Of a stretch of DNA of 17,120 nucleotides, positions 1 through 10,000 are shown in pieces. Position numbers and translations under genes: made by a program. The notes under the pieces are model-generated. The model saw nothing but the letters and a program-made list of their open reading frames with translations, did not search any database and was not told the origin of the DNA. The DNA is from Mariniphaga sp964540165. Its GTDB lineage: Bacteria; Bacteroidota; Bacteroidia; Bacteroidales; Prolixibacteraceae. Numbering within the stretch: position 1 is the stretch's first letter; each line of letters starts with the position of its first letter. Location of the stretch: the NCBI GenBank assembly GCA_964540165.1, contig CAZILU010000063.1, positions 1 to 17,120 on the forward strand. The letters are read 5' to 3'.

Positions 1-1
1 C

Positions 2-1321
2 ATCGTGCTGATCGTTTCTGACGATCAGGGGTATAACGACATTGGCGTTTATGGCGGAAGTGATATTCAGACGCCCTGGTTAGACCGGCTGGCTTCTGAG
101 GGTGCCCGGTTCACCAATTTTTACGTAACCTGTTCGGGTTGCACCCCATCGCGCGGCAGTCTGTTTACCGGGCGATATCCGCAGCGAAACGGAACGTATG
201 AGCTCTTTCGGAATAACCGGATAAATGACGGGCACATCTATGAGGCCTATGAGTACAGTACCTCTCCGGAGATGATCCTGGGTATGGATGAGCGCGAGGT
301 ACTCTTCCCGCAATTGCTGAAACAGGCGGGCTATACCAACGGGATTTTCGGGAAGTGGGACCTGGGGCAGTTGAAGCGGTTTCTGCCGCTGCAACGGGGG
401 TTCGACCGTTATTATGGCTTCTCCAATACCGGTATCGACTACTATACGCATGAGCGTTATTTTGTTCCCTCCATGTATCGCGATAATGAACGTACGGAGG
501 AGGATAAAGGGACCTATTCGACCTATCTCTTTGAACGGGAAGCCCTGAAGTTTGTCCGTGAAAACCACGAACAGCCTTTTCTGCTCTATATACCTTACAA
601 CGCTCCCCACGCCGCCTCGAGCCTCGATCCGGAGGTCAAAGGCACCGTACAGGCTCCGCCGGAGTACCTGGCCATGTACCCCGAAGGAACTTCTCCGCAA
701 GATAAAAAGCGAAGGGGTTATAAAGCTGCAGTTACTTGCATGGATAACTCCATTGGCAATGTGCTGCAACTGATCGACAGTCTCAATCTGACTGATAACA
801 CCATCGTGATCTTCTTTTCCGATAATGGCGGTGGCGGCGGTTCCGATAATGCCCCGTTAAAAGGTGGTAAAGCCACGATGTGGGAGGGGGGTGTGCGTGT
901 CCCCTGCATCGTCAAATGGCCTGGCAAGGTGGAACAAGGGCGCGTGATCGATAACTTTGTCAGCTCCCTGGAAATCTTCCCTACCGTGTTGGAGATCACA
1001 GGACTTCAGAAGCCTGAAGATGTTGTGCTCGACGGATTCAGCATGGTACCGCTGCTCACCGGCGAGGATATCAGCCTGGAGAGAACGGAGATGTACTGGG
1101 AGTTTCGCGAGGAGTATGCCGCCCGGGTAGGGGATTGGAAATGGCTCCGTTCGGACCGTCGTAACCACAAAGGACTGTATGACCTGGCAACCGATGTGGG
1201 GGAGAAAACGGACCTCTCTGAAACGAATATGGAGCAGAACCGGATAATGGAGGAGAAGTTTGCCCAATGGCAACAGGCTATGAATGAGGCCGAATCCCGC
1301 GGACCGTTTAAAGATTATTAG
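2..1321 (+). CDS. S1-family sulfatase, 5' end missing
   Basis: The reading frame is open from base 2 (439 codons), and the start and any signal peptide lie upstream of the window. This is a formylglycine-dependent type I sulfatase, which hydrolyses sulfate esters. Visible motifs are the metal-binding Asp pair near the N-terminus (SDDQG, residues 7-8 of this fragment), the formylglycine motif CTPSR with the modified Cys at residue 47 (bases 140-142), a GKWDLG motif, the metal-site DN pair in FFSDNGG (residues 274-275) and the EGGVRVP motif near residue 295. The usual GKWHLG His is Asp here (residue 120). Cys-type sulfatases need a formylglycine-generating enzyme, which is not in the window. 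The gene ends 11 bases before the regulator. Its G+C content is much higher than the regulator's (29/60 at bases 181-240 and 43/60 at 601-660, against 16/60 at 2221-2280). Family membership is firm; the sulfated substrate cannot be read from the sequence. Confidence 0.93.
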   Translation: MVLIVSDDQGYNDIGVYGGSDIQTPWLDRLASEGARFTNFYVTCSGCTPSRGSLFTGRYPQRNGTYELFRNNRINDGHIYEAYEYSTSPEMILGMDEREVLFPQLLKQAGYTNGIFGKWDLGQLKRFLPLQRGFDRYYGFSNTGIDYYTHERYFVPSMYRDNERTEEDKGTYSTYLFEREALKFVRENHEQPFLLYIPYNAPHAASSLDPEVKGTVQAPPEYLAMYPEGTSPQDKKRRGYKAAVTCMDNSIGNVLQLIDSLNLTDNTIVIFFSDNGGGGGSDNAPLKGGKATMWEGGVRVPCIVKWPGKVEQGRVIDNFVSSLEIFPTVLEITGLQKPEDVVLDGFSMVPLLTGEDISLERTEMYWEFREEYAARVGDWKWLRSDRRNHKGLYDLATDVGEKTDLSETNMEQNRIMEEKFAQWQQAMNEAESRGPFKDY

Positions 1322-1332
1322 GATTGGGTAAC

Positions 1333-4300
1333 ATGTTTATTTCGCGTTTTCGAAAACATGAACTTGTGCTTGTAATGGCTCTGTTGAGATTTATTATCTT
1401 AACCGGGGGATTACATGTAAATGGCCAAAATCAAAACTTTTATAATCTGACACTATCCGACGGATTATCGCACCATAAAATCACCTGTATCGGACAGGAT
1501 CGGTATGGCTTTGTCTGGATTGGAACACCCAATGGGATAAATATCTATGACGGCACTCAAATTCGTGTCCTTAAATCGAAAGCCAAAGACGCTGAAACGA
1601 TTCCGAACAATAGTATTACCTCCTTTTATTTTGATGAAGACTCTGTTTGGATAGGCACCTATTCCGGTTTTTGTGTTATGAGTATTAAAACTAATATAGT
1701 CAGGCGTGTAGAAGAAAAAAGTATTCCGAATGTATTGGTTTTACATAAAGACAGCCGGCTCCCGATTCTTTGGATTGGAACAAAGAATGGACTTGTCAAA
1801 TTTGATTTAATAAATCAAAATATTGTTGAAAGATATAACACTAATAATAGCAATATTAGTCACAATATTGTTCATACCATTTTTCAGGATACGAATGGGA
1901 ATTTATGGATCGGAACGGCAGATAAATTAAATAAACTGGCTCCAAACTCATCTGTTTTTAAGACATTTGATCTCAAAAATGGTTATTTGCCTGAAATAAA
2001 GAATAATCTGGTTTTAAGAATAAAACCGTTTCATGAGCAGAATGATTCACTGTTATGGATCGGAACACAAACGGGTTTAGTCCTGTTTAACCGGATAACA
2101 GAAAATCCCCGGTTTTTTAGAGTTGAAAACTCACAAATAATTAACTCTTCAATTAAATGCATTCATACGACAACATCCGGGACCCATTGGTTCGGGACAG
2201 ATTTTGGTTTGATTGAGATGGATAATCAGTTTAATATAAAAACGTATTTACATTATCCCGGAGATGATAAATCGTTAATCAACAATATGGTATGGGAAAT
2301 ATTTGAAGATCATTCAGGCACGTTGTGGTTTGGTACCGATAACGGCATTAGCATTTTAAATCTTGGACAAAATAACTTTTTATTTAATCCAATTCTTTTT
2401 TCATTAAGCGACCATATATCCGGCTATGATGTTCTAAATATTTTTCAGGATTCAAATGACGATCTATGGCTTTCTACACCTAATGGAGCTCTTCATTATC
2501 AAATAGATAATGGAATAATTGAAAAATTTGACAGTTATCGGGAGGGTAAAAAAAGAATAACAGACAGAAAAGTTAACCGAATTATTGAAGATAGCAATGG
2601 GCAAATCTGGATGGGCACCAATGGAGGATTATATATTTGGAGTCCTTTTAGCGAGAGAATGAGGTATTTTACTGCCGATGATATGTTACGTTCAAACTTT
2701 ATTGTCGATATGATCGAAGTTAGTTCGGATACATTTCTGATAAATACCACCGTAGCCGGTCTGCATCTGATGCATTTAAAAAATAATCAGGAGAAATTCA
2801 GTTACATAGGTAACTTTGGATCAAACAGGTTATTTGTCCGGAAAGATTACATTTATACGTATAGGGAGACAGAGATAATTAAAATTGATCTGAAAGATTT
2901 CTCAACTTTTACAGAGAAAATATTTACAATCAGAGGTGAAGACAGAATGATACATTCAATGCATTTTGTCGATGACACCACCATTTGGTTGGGCGTGCTT
3001 AACGGATTAATTGAATACAACACGATATCTAAATCATTTGACTTTTTCGAGATAAAATCGGATAAGGATATTCCAATCATTAATTTGCTTTCCGATAATC
3101 AGGGAAATATTTGGGCCTCATCTTATTCTGCTATTTTTAGGTTGGTTAAAAATGCAAAGGAGATCGAAATTTTTTCCAGAGAAAACAGCATTATTAGAAA
3201 TATTTTCAATCGGGGAAGCTGCCTTAAGTGCACCAATGGTGATCTGATTTTTGGTGTGCAGAATGGAATTATTCATTTTAATCCGGATAAGATTGCCAAA
3301 TCAGATTACGATCCGCCAGTGGTACTGACAAATATGTCAATTCAAAACAACGTCAACTACCGGGAAGCTAAAAATACTCATCATGAGCTGATCCCATTCA
3401 TTCGCGAACTTACATTAAAATATGATCAACGTTCATTCTCTATTAACTTTTCATCACTCCATTTTGGCGATCGTAATGGAATTCAGTATGCATACAAATT
3501 GGAGGGAGTTGACACTGACTGGAATTATATTATCGATTCAGAGGGTACTGCGACCTATACGAACATAAATCCGGGCGAGTACAATCTCATCGTAAGGGGA
3601 ACGAATATTGATGGCGTGTGGAGTCCGCATGAAGCCAATTTGAAAATAAAAATCAGACCATTCCTTTGGGCGAGTAACCTGTTCTTATTCATCTATTTTA
3701 TTCTGTTTACTTCCGTTGTCATTTTAATTACAAAGTATTGGATGAACCGGATTCAGTTGAAAAATGAACTGAACCGGATCAAAGATCAAAATGTCTCTTC
3801 CGAAGCAATAAATAGAAACCATCAACATATGATCTCTTCAATTATTCGTGAATATGTTACGCCTTTAAGCTTAATTGCCGGCTCGGCGGAGAGGCTGGTG
3901 AAGAATGGCTCTATTGACAATAAAGAGAAGCGATTTGCACGGATCATTGAGAATAATTCCAAAAGGCTCTTTCAGTTATATCATTTATTAAATGATATAA
4001 TTAAACCTGAAAAAAGTGAAAAAAATATCGATGTACAGGGTATCGACCTTATTCAGCTCATAAAAGATATTTTGCTTCTGTTTCGGAAAAAAGCGGATAA
4101 TAAGAATATTGAATGCGAATTTCACACAGTGTATTCTTATTTGACGGCAAAAATTGATGCGCAAAGTTTAGAAGCTGTTTTATTTAATTTTTTCTCTTAC
4201 GCTTTTGATGCCCTGTTTGTTAAAGGGAAAATTACCATTTCCGTCAAATGTATATCAGATGCTGTGGAAAGGAGATTATTGGGGATATCATCTGTGGAGA

Positions 4301-5376
4301 GTGAGTGTGTCATTATTGAAATTCAATTAGATGATGGTGGATCAGTTGCACAGCAATACCTGCAGCCTGATGATCCTCATAAAGATGGCCATTCAGCTAA
4401 TTTTGACTATTTGATGGTGAAAAATTATCTTCAGATATTAAATGGGAAAATTGATGCCCAAACGATAGATAATAGTGCTTCTCAAATTCGAATCTTTTTA
4501 CCCTACCATACTGTAAGTAGCGAAGTCTTAGACAATAATACGATTGATTCAGTTTATCGCCAAACGACAAAAGAGGATCTTTTGCCGGATAGCAGAGTTA
4601 AATATGATTTAGGTAAACCATTAATTTTGTTGGTGGAAAATAGTTGGGAAGTAAGTGAATTTTTAGCGTTGTATTTTAAACGCGGTTTTTCAGTAATCAT
4701 CGTTCGCGATGAGCAGGAGGCTTCAGTACAACTTAAAAAGCATTTACCTGACTTTATTATTTATAGTACCAAAGAAATTTCTGAGTTTACTTTGTCGTTT
4801 TTACAACAAATCAGATCCAACAACAAGACCGCATCTGTATTCTTTATTTTGTTACTTGATATAAAGAATCAGGATGGTTTAAGACAGGGTTATGAAAATG
4901 GTGCAGACATAATTCTATATAAACCGGTTGATTACGAATTGTTAAAAATTCGTATGGAGAATCACTATAAATCAAAGCGAAGATTGATCGAATTTCAACG
5001 AATAGAAGCATCGGTAAAGCCTAAAATAAAAAGCCTGGTTTCTCAGGATGAAAAGTTATTTGGGAAAATTGTTAACATCATTGAAAAGCACATCTCAGAA
5101 CCCGATCTCAATGCCCATAGAATATCGGAAGAGACCGGGCTAAGCTATTCCATTATAACGCGAATCACAAAATCATTTGCAGGTGAAACCTTAGTCAGGC
5201 TGGTACAAACGATCCGGATGAATCATGCTGCTGAACTCTTAAAATCGAAGAAATTTTCAATAGCGGAAGTTATGGATTATACGGGATTTGTTGATCCATC
5301 CTATTTTTCCAAATGTTTTAAGAGGCAATTTAAGCAGTCTCCGAAAGAATTTGCCGATAATCATGATATGGGATGA
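1333..5376 (+). CDS. HTCS-like sensor/AraC regulator with degenerate phosphorelay
   Basis: This is a 1347-residue protein with the full hybrid two-component system layout. Residues ~30-690 form a periplasmic propeller with about 13 Reg_prop-type motifs (WIGT, WFGT and similar). A Y_Y_Y domain follows at ~690-776, one membrane segment at ~779-802, then a HisKA/HATPase-like region (~820-1065), a receiver-like domain (~1093-1215) and an AraC-type helix-turn-helix (~1237-1345). In this family the sensor binds an oligosaccharide and the AraC part activates glycan-use genes. The catalytic core is degenerate: Arg839 replaces the H-box His, Tyr956 the second N-box Asn, no GxGxGL G2 box is present, and Ser1145 replaces the receiver Asp. 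Lys1197-Pro1198 is kept. I chose ATG 1333 over TTG 1324; ATG 1375 would give a tidier signal peptide and is possible. Only 11 bases separate it from the upstream sulfatase, so it may be co-transcribed or use a promoter inside that gene. Confidence 0.93.
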   Translation: MFISRFRKHELVLVMALLRFIILTGGLHVNGQNQNFYNLTLSDGLSHHKITCIGQDRYGFVWIGTPNGINIYDGTQIRVLKSKAKDAETIPNNSITSFYFDEDSVWIGTYSGFCVMSIKTNIVRRVEEKSIPNVLVLHKDSRLPILWIGTKNGLVKFDLINQNIVERYNTNNSNISHNIVHTIFQDTNGNLWIGTADKLNKLAPNSSVFKTFDLKNGYLPEIKNNLVLRIKPFHEQNDSLLWIGTQTGLVLFNRITENPRFFRVENSQIINSSIKCIHTTTSGTHWFGTDFGLIEMDNQFNIKTYLHYPGDDKSLINNMVWEIFEDHSGTLWFGTDNGISILNLGQNNFLFNPILFSLSDHISGYDVLNIFQDSNDDLWLSTPNGALHYQIDNGIIEKFDSYREGKKRITDRKVNRIIEDSNGQIWMGTNGGLYIWSPFSERMRYFTADDMLRSNFIVDMIEVSSDTFLINTTVAGLHLMHLKNNQEKFSYIGNFGSNRLFVRKDYIYTYRETEIIKIDLKDFSTFTEKIFTIRGEDRMIHSMHFVDDTTIWLGVLNGLIEYNTISKSFDFFEIKSDKDIPIINLLSDNQGNIWASSYSAIFRLVKNAKEIEIFSRENSIIRNIFNRGSCLKCTNGDLIFGVQNGIIHFNPDKIAKSDYDPPVVLTNMSIQNNVNYREAKNTHHELIPFIRELTLKYDQRSFSINFSSLHFGDRNGIQYAYKLEGVDTDWNYIIDSEGTATYTNINPGEYNLIVRGTNIDGVWSPHEANLKIKIRPFLWASNLFLFIYFILFTSVVILITKYWMNRIQLKNELNRIKDQNVSSEAINRNHQHMISSIIREYVTPLSLIAGSAERLVKNGSIDNKEKRFARIIENNSKRLFQLYHLLNDIIKPEKSEKNIDVQGIDLIQLIKDILLLFRKKADNKNIECEFHTVYSYLTAKIDAQSLEAVLFNFFSYAFDALFVKGKITISVKCISDAVERRLLGISSVESECVIIEIQLDDGGSVAQQYLQPDDPHKDGHSANFDYLMVKNYLQILNGKIDAQTIDNSASQIRIFLPYHTVSSEVLDNNTIDSVYRQTTKEDLLPDSRVKYDLGKPLILLVENSWEVSEFLALYFKRGFSVIIVRDEQEASVQLKKHLPDFIIYSTKEISEFTLSFLQQIRSNNKTASVFFILLLDIKNQDGLRQGYENGADIILYKPVDYELLKIRMENHYKSKRRLIEFQRIEASVKPKIKSLVSQDEKLFGKIVNIIEKHISEPDLNAHRISEETGLSYSIITRITKSFAGETLVRLVQTIRMNHAAELLKSKKFSIAEVMDYTGFVDPSYFSKCFKRQFKQSPKEFADNHDMG

Positions 5377-5540
5377 CAATCAATATGTTATATTTTAATG
5401 AGATAAATATTTTTTTATAATATTTAAAAATTTTACCATTTTTTACGGGTAACTTACCAATTTCCATCAATTAAAAACTGCTGAATAAATATTATACTTT
5501 GTTTCTTGTTCCTGAAATTTTTTTATTAAGTGATATGCCA
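5377..5540. promoter_or_regulatory. AT-rich intergenic leader before second sulfatase
   Basis: This AT-rich gap between regulator and sulfatase is the most likely promoter region of the sulfatase/LTD-protein unit. It holds two direct copies of TTACC (5433-5437 and 5454-5458) spaced 21 bases apart. The second copy pairs with GGTAA at 5448-5452 as a small dyad. A TA-TAC-TTTG string (5493-5501) resembles the Bacteroidota -7 element TAnnTTTG but has one extra spacer base, and no clear -33 TTTG lies at the right distance. The regulatory role is inference. Confidence 0.3.
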
Positions 5541-7076
5541 ATGAAACGCAGATATTTAATGTTTGCAGGGATTTGTTCTTTTGCATCTTCCTGCAGCAAT
5601 CCCATGATTCCCTCAGAAGAGGATCGGACTCCTAATATTATATACATTCTTGCTGATGATTTAGGTTATGGAGACTTAGGTTGTTATGGTCAGAGCAAAA
5701 TTGAAACTCCCCATATTGATGCCTTGGCAGCGAGAGGTATTCGGTTTACACAACATTACACCAGTGCTCCTGTTTGTGCTCCGGCCCGGTGTATGCTTCT
5801 AACGGGAGTGCATTCAGGGCATGCTCAAATCAGAGGCAATGATGAGTGGCCGGAGCGGGGCAATGTAAGGAGCTTTGAAGCAATGGCCAACGATCCTTAT
5901 TTAGAAGGGCAGCGTCCCATAACCCCGGGCACTCAAACGATCGGGACCCTGCTGCAAGATGCCGGATACGCCACTGGCTTAGTGGGTAAATGGGGGCTTG
6001 GCGGGCCTGCTACTGAAGGGGTTCCGAACAACTTAGGGTTTGATTATTTCTATGGATATAATTGTCAACGACAGGCCCACACCTATTTCCCCTTGCATTT
6101 ATGGGAAAATAAGCGTAAGGTTATGCTTAACAATAAATTAGTGCCTCCAGGAACCAAGTTGCCAAAAGAAGCAGATCCGTATGCAATGGAATCGTATCAG
6201 GACTTTTGGCTCGATGAGTATTCTCCGGAATTAATGCAGCATGCGGCATTAAATTTTATAAAAAAGAACAAAGAGAATCCATTTTTTCTATATTATGCTA
6301 CTCCGATACCTCATGTTCCTTTACAGGCTCCTCAAAAATGGGTTAACTACTATGTGAAAAAATTTGGCAATGAAGAACCTTATCTGGGGGAACAGGGGTA
6401 TTTCCCCCATCGTTATCCCAAGGCCTGTTATGCAGCCATGGTCTCATATCTGGATGAACAAGTCGGAGAACTTGTTTCTACGTTAAAAGCGTTGGGCATT
6501 TACGAAAATACGTTAATTATTTTCTCTTCGGATAACGGCCCCACCTATAATGGTGGCACCAATTCTCCCTGGTTTGAAAGTGCAAATCCATTTCAGAGCG
6601 AAAAGGGTTGGGCAAAAGGATATCTAAATGAAGGAGGGATACGAATTCCCATGATCGCTCAATGGCCGGGAAAAATTTCTCCCGGAATTACGACGGATCT
6701 TATTTCCGCACATTACGATCTATTGCAAACCATTTGTGATCTAAAGAATATAGAACCAGAGGTACCTGGAGATGGAATCTCCTTTCTGCCTGCACTGCTT
6801 GGTCAGAAACAAAAAAGGCAGCATGATCATCTTTACTGGGAATTTCCTGCTTCCGGCGGCCAACAGGCTGTACGCATAGGAAAATGGAAAGGTATCAGAA
6901 AAGATATGTTGAAGGGTAATATGGAGATTCAGCTTTATAATCTTGAGGAGGATATTCGTGAGTCAGTTGATCTTGCTTCACAATTTCCGGCAATCGTAAA
7001 AAAAATTGAGAAAATTTTCGAAAAGGAACATGTACCAGCAGAAATAGAGCGATTTCGGATAAAAGGAATCGACTGA
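5541..7076 (+). CDS. S1-family sulfatase, predicted lipoprotein
   Basis: This 511-residue type I sulfatase is about usual family length. The N-terminus MKRRYLMFAGICSFASSC reads as a lipoprotein signal with the lipidated Cys at residue 18, so the enzyme is probably membrane-anchored and faces the periplasm or cell surface. Motifs are the metal Asp pair (ILADDLGYGD, residues 39-40), the formylglycine motif CAPAR (Cys79, bases 5775-5777), GKWGLGGP (the usual His is Gly152), the SSDNGP metal site (Asp331-Asn332) and EGGIRIP (Glu364). The stretch GYNCQRQAHTYFP is, from memory, typical of one arylsulfatase subgroup, so Gly152 may be normal for it. ATG 5541 was preferred over ATG 5535 and over TTG 5499, because it gives the cleanest signal peptide. 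Only 22 bases separate it from the LTD protein, which suggests one transcript. The substrate is unknown; the contrast with the first sulfatase suggests a different sulfate position. Confidence 0.93.
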   Translation: MKRRYLMFAGICSFASSCSNPMIPSEEDRTPNIIYILADDLGYGDLGCYGQSKIETPHIDALAARGIRFTQHYTSAPVCAPARCMLLTGVHSGHAQIRGNDEWPERGNVRSFEAMANDPYLEGQRPITPGTQTIGTLLQDAGYATGLVGKWGLGGPATEGVPNNLGFDYFYGYNCQRQAHTYFPLHLWENKRKVMLNNKLVPPGTKLPKEADPYAMESYQDFWLDEYSPELMQHAALNFIKKNKENPFFLYYATPIPHVPLQAPQKWVNYYVKKFGNEEPYLGEQGYFPHRYPKACYAAMVSYLDEQVGELVSTLKALGIYENTLIIFSSDNGPTYNGGTNSPWFESANPFQSEKGWAKGYLNEGGIRIPMIAQWPGKISPGITTDLISAHYDLLQTICDLKNIEPEVPGDGISFLPALLGQKQKRQHDHLYWEFPASGGQQAVRIGKWKGIRKDMLKGNMEIQLYNLEEDIRESVDLASQFPAIVKKIEKIFEKEHVPAEIERFRIKGID

Positions 7077-7098
7077 AGATGATCCATTAATTAAAAAA

Positions 7099-10000
7099 AT
7101 GATAACTATGAAGCTAAAAATTTTACTTTTTTTAATCTGTTTTAGTGGGGTTGTAAATGCTCAACAGATTGTATGTGATTATCCCGAAGATGTTATTAAT
7201 TCTTTAATAATCACAGAAGTGAGAATGGATGCCAAAAATACTTCTTATGTTGAGGTTACCAACGTTGGCAAAGAGAAAATTCGATTAAGCGAGTTTAAAT
7301 TTGGTAATTTAACGCCATGGTCAGCATCATCTCAGGTTTTCGATATTTGCTATGATGGTTGGAATAATTCAAATCAACAGTACGTTTTTCTACCTGACCG
7401 GGAGTTGGAGCCAGGTAAATCATTCGTTTTAACCTTTGCTTATGACTACAGCGAACGGCATTATAAAGAAGGATTGGGAAGGCAGGGGGGAAGTGAAAAA
7501 ACAAAGCAGATAGGGATGTATGAAGCCGCAGATAAGCTCATTCATGTGGAGGAACGTATCCTTGGTGTATTGTACGATGGTGATAGTGTAACCACAGCCT
7601 ATAATGATCCGGAACAGCTATGGCACCGGGGGAATTTCGGCTATCTTTTTGATCAAACACAGCGTGGGGGAACATTTTATTTGGAGCATCATTTTGCTGA
7701 AGGTGATTCTGCTATTGTTGACCAGATTGGCGGCATATTCGATTCCAATGGCCGGAACTTTCCCATTCATTATGATATAGCCGGGGTTAAGGGAGCATTA
7801 GAAAAATCAATCGTCCTTAGAAAGGCGAATGTAAAAAAAGGGAATATTGATTTTTCGTCCGGAAGAGGAATTGGTCTGGATGATTCAGAGTGGATGGTTA
7901 TAGGTATGCCGGAAGGTTATAATATTTGGCGGAATGTATGGTGGATTACCGGGAATCATGGAGATTATACCCTGGATGAAAATACGCTGGAACCACTGAT
8001 TGAGGATATTATTGTTGATTTTTCGGCAAAGAAGATCACTGTCCCATGGGGTATTAGACGTTTGGATGAAATCATGCGGTATATGAAGAAAAAACCGGGT
8101 GTTGCATGGCAGTATGATCTAAATCCGATGCAGGAAGATTCACTGTTTCGTTCGATTCGGACAGGAGATCAGTTAACCATATATGTGGCGGGCAATACCC
8201 TTTATTCCGAAAAATTTGAACTTGAGGTTAAATCGCCTGCCCCGGATGATAACATGGTAATTCCCATCGATCATGCATACGTCAGGCTTCCCGGTGAAAC
8301 GGGACCGATTACGACAAGAGCTCAAAGCGGAATTTTGAGCTGGCCCCGGGTTACCAAACATGAAAACGGTATTGACAGCATTACGGGAGTTAGATTTGGA
8401 TTACCCTTTGATTTGCGCAGCGATACGTTGCTGAAATATCTGGAGAAACCTGCCAACGCTTCCTGGGAATTTGTTTGGGCCGATGGGATCGAACGCCCGG
8501 ATTTAATAGACGGAGATAAACTGAAAATTGTTTCTGCAAGTGGAAAAGTGAAAGAGTATTATATCCAGGTTCAGCCTTACTGGCCGAATAACAATGCTGA
8601 TTTATCATCGATTACATGGCCCGATATACCAGCGTTTTATCGGGGATTATTTGGATGGAAGGGTGACACCATTCCCAATTTTAGTTCCGGGGCCACTAAT
8701 TATCGAATAGAGGTGCCGTTTGATGTTGAGGGTGTTCCCTCCTTGAAAGCCAAAACCAGTTATGTAAATGCTGAGGTAAAAGTTTCCCGTGCTAAATCAC
8801 TGAGCGGTTCAATTCAGGATCGCACCGTCATTTTTGAAGTAACGGCTGAAGATGATACGACCCAAAAGAGCTATAGTGTCGAACTATTTAAAGCAAAAAC
8901 AGCTGATAAGATTGAATCCTTTAGTGCTGAGCCTTTTATATCTGAATTTATTGGAATGTATCCGAGTAATGGGATGTCTTTTTTGGAAATTTATAATCCG
9001 GGAAATCAGCCCATTGACTTAAGAAATTATATGATCGCCATGGATATTACAACGGATCTCTATAATCCAATAAAAGTAAATACTTCCTGGAGTTACAGAT
9101 ACTATCGGCCTGGTTATATACCCGGATTGAAGCATGTCGATCAACAAACCTGGACTGTCTCTCCGAAAAAGATGCTCCCGGATCCGGAAGTTAATCCAAT
9201 CGTTCCGGGAGGGGGAACATTCGTTTTGGCGTTAATTGATGTGACGGAGGCTCAGCGACCCGAGATGAAAGATTATTTTCCAAAGTATGATGTGCAATTT
9301 GCGGATCATAAATATACAGGCCACCCCAATCCCTGGAATGAACCGGTTGGCCGGTCGCCACTACTGTTTAATGGAAACAGGAAATTTACAACGTTTCTAT
9401 ATAAAGTTCTGAATGATTCAATCAAATTGGGCACAAAACCCATTGGCGATGTGAATGACTTTCAGGTGATCGATGTCTTGGGCATGGCTGATGATTATTG
9501 GAAAGTGGGTAATTGGCAAATTAATGTAAATGGGGGGGCCTTCTCATTGATTAGAAAACCGAATATCTCTCATGGGAATCCGGAATTTGCGGGCTCTTTT
9601 GGCACCAATGATGATGATTGTGAATGGATCTATTTCAGTGGAAATTATCAGTTTTCTCACATTCCGATTCCCGCAAGGTATGCCGCGGTTTATGGTTCTT
9701 TGAATCAACACTACTTTATAGAACCAACGTACTTTCGGTCAACGGTAAACTCTTCCGTGTATAAGGTAAGCGATGGTTTTGGCCCGGGTGAATCGATTCT
9801 TGGCTTGAAAGCCGGTGTTAATGCTGCTGAATTTTTAGCCAATATCAATAAAGAAGATGATAATCAGACTCTGACGCTTATTTCGGCTGCGGATGGGGCA
9901 ATCCTTGGTATGGATGCTGTGTTGAGTATGAACGACAAACTGGTGGTTGTTTCTGCCGATCAACAAAATACAACCGTATATCGCCTGGATGTTACTGTGG

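Noticed and set aside
80..769. Long antisense open frame inside the first sulfatase
   Set aside because: It lies wholly over conserved sulfatase sequence, shows no recognisable domain, and G+C-rich genes often produce such shadows.
5405..5425. AAATATT/AATATTT inverted repeat after the regulator
   Set aside because: It is purely A/T, gives a weak stem and is expected by chance in this AT-rich spacer; it is not a convincing terminator.
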